Made by a program: the position numbers and the translations under genes
The notes under the pieces: model-generated
The model's input: the letters and a program-made list of their open reading frames with translations, nothing else
Database searches by the model: none
What the model was told of the DNA's origin: nothing
Source of the DNA: Stackebrandtia albiflava
Lineage (GTDB): Bacteria > Actinomycetota > Actinomycetes > Mycobacteriales > Micromonosporaceae
Assembly: GCF_007994225.1 (NCBI RefSeq)
Contig: NZ_VLLL01000011.1
Location: 92,330 to 156,329 of the forward strand
Direction: 5' to 3'
Length of the DNA: 64,000 nucleotides
Part shown: piece by piece, positions 53,692 to 64,000 of the stretch
Numbering within the stretch: position 1 is the stretch's first letter
Layout: every line of letters starts with the position of its first letter

Positions 53692-53734
53692 CACCCGTGT
53701 GGCAGCGCGCGCCGAGGCGTCGCGCGCCCGGGTG
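53692..53734 (+). promoter_or_regulatory. Stable 5'-UTR hairpin before rne/rng
   Basis: CACCCG (53692-53697) pairs with CGGGTG (53729-53734) and GCGCGCG (53705-53711) with CGCGCGC (53721-53727). It sits 15 bases before the start and beside the GGAG site. In E. coli the rne leader hairpins mediate autoregulation; a similar role here is speculation. Confidence 0.5.
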
Positions 53735-53748
53735 AGGCGGGAAACGGA

Positions 53749-55899
53749 GTGGATTTCCACATGCACGATGAAGAGCCGAATACCAAGCGGGTGCAACCCG
53801 CCCCGATCCTGTTCGTCGCCCCTCAGACGGCCGTGGCCCCGCCGGCGGGGCACGACGACGACACCGCAGGCGACAAACCCAAGACCCGGAAACGCACCCG
53901 GAGCACCGCCAAGAACACCGAGGAACCCGCTCCGGAGACCCGCGACACCGAGGCCGACACCGACGACACCGAACCCACCGCCACCCGTCGCCGCACCCGG
54001 CGACGCGGCGGCAGCGCCGTCACGCCCGAGCCCACCGCCGCCGACACCGGCGAGGACACCTCAGACGGTGACGACGACGATGACGACGCGGGCCGGGGCC
54101 GCCGGGGCCGCCGAGGCCGCCGAGGCCGGGGCCGCGGCAAGGGCGGCGCCTCCGACACCGCCGACAACGACGGCGACACCGAGGACGACGACACCGGCAC
54201 CGGCACCACCGAGGCCGAAGGCGACACCGACGGCGTCACCCGCCGCCGCCGCAGGCACCGCAAACGCGCCGGCGCCGCCGACACCTCCGACACCGGATCC
54301 GACGGCGGCCAGACCGAGGTCGTGGTCAAGGTCCGCCGCGGCCGGGACACCAGCGGCGACGACGTCCAGGGACTGTCCGGATCCACCCGGCTTGAGGCCA
54401 AGCGGCAACGCCGCCGGGAGGGACGGGGCCAACGCCGCACCCGCCCCCAGGTCCTCACCGAATCCGAGTTCCTCGCCCGCCGCGAGTCGGTGGTCCGCAC
54501 CATGGTCATCCGGGGCAAGGGCAACCGCACCCAGATCGCCGTACTCGAAGACGACCTGCTCGTCGAGCACTTCGTCACCCGAAGCGGCGGCCAGGGCATG
54601 GTCGGCAACGTCTACCTCGGCAAGGTCCAGAACATCCTGCCGTCGATGGAGGCCGCCTTCATCGACATCGGCCGGGGCCGCAACGCCGTCCTCTATGCCG
54701 GCGAGGTCAACTGGGACCGCACCGGCCTGTCCGGCCGCACCCGCACCATCGAACAGGCGATGAGCGCCGGCGACTCCGTCCTCGTCCAGGTCACCAAGGA
54801 CCCGGTCGGACACAAGGGCGCCCGCCTCACCAGCCACATCGCCCTCTCCGGGCGGCACCTGGTGTACGTCCCGCACGGCAACGCCTCCGGGATCTCCCGC
54901 AAGCTGCCCGACAGCGAACGCAAGCGCCTGCGGAGCACCCTGAAGAAACTGGTGCCCGAGGGCGCCGGAGTGATCGTGCGCACCGCCGCCGAAGGCGCCG
55001 GCACCCAGGACCTCGAACGCGACATCAACCGGCTCCAGGCCGAATGGGAGAAGATCGAGACCGGCGCCACCAAGGGCGGGGCACCCACCCTGCTCCACGC
55101 CGAACCCGACCTCATCGTCCGAGTCGTCCGCGACGTCTTCAACGAGGACTTCAACGAACTCGTCGTCGACAACTCCGACGTCTACGACGAGATCCACGCC
55201 TACCTGGAGAGCGTCTCCCCCGATCTGCTCGCCAGGCTCAAACGACACACCGGGACCGCCGACGTCTTCACCGAACACCGCATCGACGAGCAACTCATGA
55301 AGGCACTCGACCGCAAGGTCTTCCTCCCCTCCGGCGGAAGCCTGGTCATCGACCGCACCGAGGCGATGACCGTCATCGACGTCAACACCGGCAAGTTCAC
55401 CGGCGCGGGCGGCAACCTGGAGGAGACCGTCACCCGCAACAACCTGGAGGCGGCCGAGGAGATCGTCCGCCAACTGAGGTTGCGCGACATCGGCGGCATC
55501 ATCGTCATCGACTTCATCGACATGGTGCTGGAGAGCAACCGGGAACTGGTCCTGCGGCGGCTCACCGAATGCCTCGGCCGCGACCGGACGAAACACCAGG
55601 TCACCGAGATCACCTCGCTCGGCCTGGTCCAGATGACCCGTAAACGTGTCGGCCAGGGACTGCTGGAGGCGTTCAGCGAGACCTGCGAGCACTGCAAGGG
55701 CCGCGGCGTCATCGTCAACCTCGACCCCACGGCCGAACACCGCAACGCCAAGGCCGAGAAGAACGGCAAACCGGACACCAAGTCCGGGAAGAAGAAGGAG
55801 AGCAAGGGCAAGGCGAAGACGGACGGGGACGCGGGCAAGTCCGCCGCCGAACCCACCCGCAAGATCGCCGAGGCCGGCGCCACGTCGTCGGCCGCCTGA
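53749..55899 (+). CDS. Ribonuclease E/G family endoribonuclease
   Basis: 716 residues from GTG 53749 (ATG 53761 also possible). Residues 1-240 are disordered, alternating acidic and Arg-rich blocks (RRTRRRGG, DDDDDDAGRGRRGRRGRRGRGRGKGG), an N-terminal extension typical of actinobacterial RNase E. The catalytic part begins near FLARRESVVRTMVIRGKGNRTQIAVLEDD and has the S1-like region, DRTEAMTVIDVNTGKFTG and IIVIDFIDM (Mg-binding Asp residues), and the zinc-link CEHCKGRG. It processes rRNA and turns over mRNA. Leads the rne-rplU-rpmA-obgE group. Confidence 0.95.
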   Translation: MDFHMHDEEPNTKRVQPAPILFVAPQTAVAPPAGHDDDTAGDKPKTRKRTRSTAKNTEEPAPETRDTEADTDDTEPTATRRRTRRRGGSAVTPEPTAADTGEDTSDGDDDDDDAGRGRRGRRGRRGRGRGKGGASDTADNDGDTEDDDTGTGTTEAEGDTDGVTRRRRRHRKRAGAADTSDTGSDGGQTEVVVKVRRGRDTSGDDVQGLSGSTRLEAKRQRRREGRGQRRTRPQVLTESEFLARRESVVRTMVIRGKGNRTQIAVLEDDLLVEHFVTRSGGQGMVGNVYLGKVQNILPSMEAAFIDIGRGRNAVLYAGEVNWDRTGLSGRTRTIEQAMSAGDSVLVQVTKDPVGHKGARLTSHIALSGRHLVYVPHGNASGISRKLPDSERKRLRSTLKKLVPEGAGVIVRTAAEGAGTQDLERDINRLQAEWEKIETGATKGGAPTLLHAEPDLIVRVVRDVFNEDFNELVVDNSDVYDEIHAYLESVSPDLLARLKRHTGTADVFTEHRIDEQLMKALDRKVFLPSGGSLVIDRTEAMTVIDVNTGKFTGAGGNLEETVTRNNLEAAEEIVRQLRLRDIGGIIVIDFIDMVLESNRELVLRRLTECLGRDRTKHQVTEITSLGLVQMTRKRVGQGLLEAFSETCEHCKGRGVIVNLDPTAEHRNAKAEKNGKPDTKSGKKKESKGKAKTDGDAGKSAAEPTRKIAEAGATSSAA

Positions 55900-55904
55900 A
55901 CCGT

Positions 55905-55946
55905 CCCGGAAGGGGCGGCCCGCCGCTCGGGCCGCACCCTTCCGGG
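55905..55946 (+). terminator. Terminator after rne/rng
   Basis: CCCGGAAGGG (55905-55914) pairs with 55937-55946 and GCGGCCC (55915-55921) with GGGCCGC (55929-55935), one bulged A. Six bases past the stop. Confidence 0.85.
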
Positions 55947-55978
55947 GCCGGACGTTACCGCGAACACTCCGACCCGGG

Positions 55979-56008
55979 TTGGAACCTCGCGCGGTGATGA
56001 CGTAGTTT
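55979..56008 (+). promoter_or_regulatory. Putative rplU promoter
   Basis: TTGGAA (55979-55984), 18-base spacer, TAGTTT (56003-56008), about 80 bases before rplU and after the rne terminator. Confidence 0.5.
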
Positions 56009-56086
56009 GGACGACGGCCTGTTTTCGGGCCATGAAGCATCTGCTCGCCGACACGGCGAGATCGAACCGAGGAGACAAGCGTCGAG

Positions 56087-56401
56087 ATGTACGCGATCGT
56101 CAAGTCCGGCGGCAAGCAATACAAGGTCGCCGAAGGGGATGTCCTCGAGGTGGAGAAGCTCGCGGGCGAGCCGGGCGACGCGGTCACGCTGCCTGCAGTT
56201 CTCCTCGTCGACGACGGCAACGTCACCACCGGCGCCGAGGCGCTGGCCGGCGTCACCGTCAACGGTGAACTCGTGGACCACGTCAAGGGTCCCAAGATCC
56301 GCATCCACAAGTTCAAGAACAAGACCGGCTACCACAAGCGGCAGGGCCACCGTCAGCCTCTGACCCGCGTCAAGGTCACCGGCATCAGCAGCGGCAAGTA
56401 A
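56087..56401 (+). CDS. rplU: 50S ribosomal protein L21
   Basis: 104 residues: [53 protein letters not shown]. Normal length for bL21, which binds 23S rRNA. GAGGAG-type site upstream. rpmA follows after 15 bases. Confidence 0.98.
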   Translation: MYAIVKSGGKQYKVAEGDVLEVEKLAGEPGDAVTLPAVLLVDDGNVTTGAEALAGVTVNGELVDHVKGPKIRIHKFKNKTGYHKRQGHRQPLTRVKVTGISSGK

Positions 56402-56416
56402 GAAGGGTAACGACCA

Positions 56417-56674
56417 ATGGCACACAAAAAGGGTGCGTCCAGCTCACGCAACGGTCGCGACTCCAACGCGCAGCGGCTCGGTGTCAAGCGGTTCGGCGGC
56501 CAGCTCGTCAACGCCGGTGAGATCATCGTCCGCCAGCGCGGGACCAAGTTCCACCCGGGCGACCAGGTCGGCCGCGGCAAGGACGACACGCTCTTCGCCC
56601 TCGCGGACGGCGCCGTCAAGTTCGGCACCAGGCGCGGTCGCAAGACCGTCAACATCGTTTCGGTGGAGGCCTGA
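56417..56674 (+). CDS. rpmA: 50S ribosomal protein L27
   Basis: 85 residues: [59 protein letters not shown]. The N-terminal tail reaches toward the peptidyl-transferase centre; the AHKKG start without a cleavable Firmicutes-type extension is usual for actinobacteria. Cotranscribed with rplU. Confidence 0.98.
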   Translation: MAHKKGASSSRNGRDSNAQRLGVKRFGGQLVNAGEIIVRQRGTKFHPGDQVGRGKDDTLFALADGAVKFGTRRGRKTVNIVSVEA

Positions 56675-56696
56675 CCCGAGTCGGGTCCACCGTCCC

Positions 56697-56732
56697 ACGG
56701 CAGGTCCGGGAGTTCACTCCCGGACCTGCCGT
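56697..56732 (+). terminator. Terminator between rpmA and obgE
   Basis: ACGGCAGGTCCGGGAG (56697-56712) pairs with 56717-56732, 4-base loop, followed by TTTCGTGTT. obgE starts only 20 bases later with no room for a separate promoter, so it should act as a partial terminator or attenuator. Confidence 0.85.
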
Positions 56733-56752
56733 TTTCGTGTTAAGGAGTAAGG

Positions 56753-58183
56753 GTGAGTTCGTTCGTCGATCGCGTGGTGTTGCACGTCCAGGCCGGTAAC
56801 GGGGGCCACGGCTGCACCTCGATTCACCGGGAGAAGTTCAAGCCCTTCGGTGGGCCCGACGGCGGCAACGGCGGGCACGGCGGCGACGTCGTCCTCGAAG
56901 TCGACCCCAACGTCCACACCCTGCTGGACTTCCACTTCCGCCCCCACGCCAAGGCCGGCAACGGCAAGGGCGGCCAGGGCTCACACAAGAACGGCGCCAA
57001 CGGCGAGACCCTCGTGTTGAAGGTCCCCAACGGCACCGTCGTCCAGGGTCGCGACGGCACCCGCATCGCCGACCTCGTGGGCGTCGGGACCAGCATCGTG
57101 CTGGCCCGCGGCGGCCGCGGTGGACGCGGCAACGCCGCGCTCGCCAACGCGAGCCGGAAGGCGCCGGGCTTCTCCGAACTCGGAGAGGAGGGCGACAAGG
57201 TCGAGGCCGTCCTGGAGCTGAAGAGTGTCGCCGACGTCGGCCTGGTGGGTTTCCCGTCCGCGGGCAAGTCCTCGCTCATCGCCGCGTTGTCGGCGGCCCG
57301 GCCCAAGATCGCGGACTACCCGTTCACGACACTGGTACCGAACCTGGGCGTGGTCGCCGCCGGCGACACCACGTACACCGTCGCCGACGTGCCCGGCCTG
57401 ATCCCGGGTGCGGCGACGGGCAAGGGCCTGGGGTTGGAGTTCCTGCGGCACATCGAGCGCTGCGCCGTCCTGGCGCACGTGGTCGACTGCGCCACCCTGG
57501 AACCCGGCAGGGACCCGCTCTCCGACATCGAGGCGATCGAGCACGAACTCGCCGAGTACGGCGGCCTGCAGGACCGGCCCCGCGTGGTGGTCCTCAACAA
57601 GGTCGACGTGCCCGACGCCAGTGACCTGGCCGATCTGGTGACCGAGGACCTGAAGGCGAGGGGTTGGCCCGTCTTCGCGATCAGCGCGGCCACGCACGCC
57701 GGTCTCAGGCAGTTGTCGTTCGCGCTCGCCGAACAGGTGACCGAGCACCGGGCGTCGCAGCCGGCTCCCGAGGCGACGCGGATCGTGCTGCGCCCCGACG
57801 CCGTGGACGACTCCGGATTCGCGGTCGAACAGGACGACGACGGGGTGTTCGTGGTGACGGGCCGCAAACCCGAGCGGTGGGTCCGGCAGACCAATTTCAG
57901 CAATGACGAGGCGATCGGGTATCTGGCGGATCGGCTGGCGCGTCTGGGAGTGGAAACCGCATTGGCGAAAGCCGGCGCGACGCCGGGTGCGCCGGTGCGA
58001 ATCGGCGCTCAGGAGTTCGAATGGCAACCCACCGATCCGAACGTCGCGGCAATGGTGAGTCCCCGGGGTACCGACGCGCGCCTGGAAACGTCGGATCGCG
58101 TGAGTGCGGCCGAGCGGTTGGCGGCCCGGAAGGCCCGCCGGGAGTCCGGATCGCTCGCCAACCCGGTCACGGATACCGATTGA
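56753..58183 (+). CDS. obgE: GTPase Obg
   Basis: 476 residues from GTG 56753, with AAGGAG nine bases upstream. N-terminal Obg fold (1-158) with the glycine-rich [10 protein letters not shown] loop; G domain with GFPSAGKSS (P-loop), DVPGLIPGA (G3), NKVDVPD (G4) and SAATHAG (G5); C-terminal OCT domain from about 340 ([30 protein letters not shown]). The last 45 residues form a charged tail. Acts in 50S assembly and stress/ppGpp response. The last 150 bases use noticeably less GC-rich codons than the rest. Confidence 0.97.
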   Translation: MSSFVDRVVLHVQAGNGGHGCTSIHREKFKPFGGPDGGNGGHGGDVVLEVDPNVHTLLDFHFRPHAKAGNGKGGQGSHKNGANGETLVLKVPNGTVVQGRDGTRIADLVGVGTSIVLARGGRGGRGNAALANASRKAPGFSELGEEGDKVEAVLELKSVADVGLVGFPSAGKSSLIAALSAARPKIADYPFTTLVPNLGVVAAGDTTYTVADVPGLIPGAATGKGLGLEFLRHIERCAVLAHVVDCATLEPGRDPLSDIEAIEHELAEYGGLQDRPRVVVLNKVDVPDASDLADLVTEDLKARGWPVFAISAATHAGLRQLSFALAEQVTEHRASQPAPEATRIVLRPDAVDDSGFAVEQDDDGVFVVTGRKPERWVRQTNFSNDEAIGYLADRLARLGVETALAKAGATPGAPVRIGAQEFEWQPTDPNVAAMVSPRGTDARLETSDRVSAAERLAARKARRESGSLANPVTDTD

Positions 58184-58225
58184 CCTGCGGAAACGGGGGG
58201 TGATGGCGAACACCCACCCCCCCGG

Positions 58226-58255
58226 TTGACGACCCGAAACAGGACCGCGTATCTT
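58226..58255 (+). promoter_or_regulatory. Putative rRNA operon promoter P1
   Basis: TTGACG (58226-58231), 18-base spacer, TATCTT (58250-58255), with an AT-rich discriminator. The predicted start (about 58262) coincides with the 5' edge of the folded leader domain. Confidence 0.6.
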
Positions 58256-58262
58256 TATTTCT

Positions 58263-58445
58263 GCCCGCGGGGAACCGGACAGGGCGAGAGGGAAAAGCCT
58301 CAGAGGGTGAGTCTGCCGCCAAGGCGGAAACACCGAATAGCTGAGGGGGTACTTCTCGCGCCTGGCAGGCCCGAGGGAATCCCGGAGACAAAAGCAAGCT
58401 CTGGCGAGTCGCGCGAAGCGGACAAGGGTTAGGACCCCCGCTGAA
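58263..58445 (+). ncRNA. Structured leader RNA domain, family unassigned
   Basis: By eye the following helices can coexist. P1: GCGGGG (58267-58272) with CCCCGC (58436-58441), extended by AACC (58273-58276) with GGTT (58427-58430). P2: GCGAGA (58284-58289) with TCTCGC (58354-58359), capped by CCTCAG (58298-58303) with CTGAGG (58341-58346) and a CCGC/GCGG hairpin. P3: CCGGAG (58382-58387) with CTCTGG (58399-58404). P4: GTC-CGC with GCG-GAC (58408-58423). Loops are purine-rich (GAAA, ACAAAAGCAA). This closed multi-branch layout is riboswitch-like, but I match it to no known class. Confidence 0.5.
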
Positions 58446-58530
58446 ACGGCCGAAACAGAGCCTGGTAAGTTAAAGGGGCCGCCTCACCGAGGCGCTCGGA
58501 TCGGAGAACGGTTCGAGAAACGGTGTGGGT

Positions 58531-58552
58531 GTGTTTTTTGAGAACTCAACAG
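58531..58552 (+). promoter_or_regulatory. boxA-like antitermination element in the rRNA leader
   Basis: TTTTTTGAGAACTCAACAG resembles the boxA-type leader sequence seen before actinobacterial 16S genes, which recruits Nus factors for antitermination. Confidence 0.6.
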
Positions 58553-58754
58553 GGTGTTTTGTGATGGTCAGTGTGTGGGCCTCGCTTCTGCTTTAGGGTG
58601 GGGGCAGCCGGTGCTGTGTTGGTGCCGGTGTTGAGGTTTGAATCTTTGTTTGATTCCTTGACTATTTCATTAGTCAGGTTTCTTCTCTTGCTCTGCCCTC
58701 TTGGGGGTGGGGTTGCTGCTGCTGTCTTTGGATGGTGGTGGTGTTCAACAGGTT

Positions 58755-63748
<4,994 letters not shown>

Positions 63749-63874
63749 ACCACACGCGACACGACGCACCCACTATACGAACCTGAAACCACACACCACC
63801 CCCACACACGCGTGGGGGACGGCCACCACCCCCTTTGGGGTGGACAGGCACACGGTGACACGTGGCACACGAAC

Positions 63875-63993
63875 GTGCCGGCGGCCACAGCAGAAGGGAA
63901 ACACCCGGTCCCATCCCGAACCCGGAAGTTAAGCCTTCCCGCGCCGATGGTACTGCCCCCGACAGGGAGTGGGAGAGTAGGACACCGCCGGAC
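63875..63993 (+). rRNA. rrf: 5S ribosomal RNA
   Basis: TGCCGGCGGCC at the 5' side pairs with CCGCCGG at the 3' side; internal CCCGGTCCCATCCCGAACCCGG and GCGCCGATGGTACTGC are universal 5S elements. About 119 bases, almost at the window end; the operon terminator is beyond the window. Confidence 0.95.
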
Positions 63994-64000
63994 AAAAACA

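Larger units (their letters stand above)
58184..58754 (+). other. Leader region of the rRNA operon
   Basis: 571 bases without a gene. From left to right: promoter-like TTGACG/TATCTT (58226-58255), a folded RNA domain (58263-58445), a hairpin CGCCTC/GAGGCG, a boxA-like sequence (58531-58552), and an AT-richer stretch with TTGACTATTTCATTAGTCAGG (58658 on), which can be a second promoter element or a processing stem. The short frames here are not credible genes. Confidence 0.7.

Noticed and set aside
58263..58445. c-di-AMP (ydaO) riboswitch
   Set aside because: GGGGAACC and an AGCTGAGGGGGTA stretch are vaguely similar, but the conserved GGGTGAATC and CCGACAGCTAACC-type blocks are missing.

Overview
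The window is about 70% GC, codes densely with third-position G/C bias, uses many GTG starts, and carries mycothiol, 7Fe-ferredoxin and ESX (type VII secretion) genes. Its 23S rRNA gene is long, as in high-GC Gram-positives. This is chromosomal DNA of a filamentous-type actinobacterium; gene content and rRNA look closest to Glycomycetaceae/Micromonosporaceae (my inference, no search run).

Layout. 1-8 kb is an accessory stretch: a methyltransferase cut by the window edge, a TPR-like protein, a RloA/RloB (AbiL-like) ATPase + TOPRIM-type pair, small GNAT/VOC/DUF1801 genes, then a 2.7-kb islet (5433-8163) inserted at the 3' end of ychF. The islet is bounded by a 20-bp direct repeat of the ychF end and carries a DUF4238 protein and a chimeric HEPN-domain protein, but no integrase. 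8.1-13.7 kb is core: ychF, a vapBC-type toxin-antitoxin pair and a type-1 succinate dehydrogenase operon (sdhCAB). 14.2-27.3 kb holds two complete Opp/Dpp-type peptide ABC transporter operons with different gene order; both intergenic regions flanking the first operon carry a CTTGWCAAG near-palindrome, and both binding-protein genes are followed by strong intercistronic hairpins.

27.4-36.6 kb parallels the mycobacterial Rv1170-Rv1205 neighbourhood: mshB, membrane proteins, an SH3-GNAT protein, 7Fe ferredoxin, dapC, (merR and an aldo/keto reductase), dapD, dapE, LOG-family protein. It serves mycothiol and meso-diaminopimelate/lysine synthesis. 36.7-37.5 kb is a secreted trypsin.

38.4-50.6 kb is an ESX-associated accessory cluster: a small helical protein, a 607-aa WXG-like/proline-rich protein, a mycosin-like protein that has lost the catalytic His, Asn and Ser, a polytopic membrane protein, an EccE-like protein, a 735-aa proline-rich repeat protein, and four membrane-anchored secreted-domain proteins on the other strand. 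EccB, EccC and EccD are absent from the window.

50.7-58.2 kb is the conserved block radical SAM (TIGR03960) - TIGR03936 - rne/rng - rplU - rpmA - obgE. 58.2-64 kb is an rRNA operon (16S-23S-5S, no spacer tRNA), led by a roughly 180-nt RNA with helices I can pair by eye but cannot assign to a known family.

The most notable items are the apparently dead mycosin in an incomplete ESX cluster, the ychF-end islet with its HEPN chimera, the unassigned structured leader RNA upstream of the rRNA genes, and the shared CTTGWCAAG sites around the peptide transporters.
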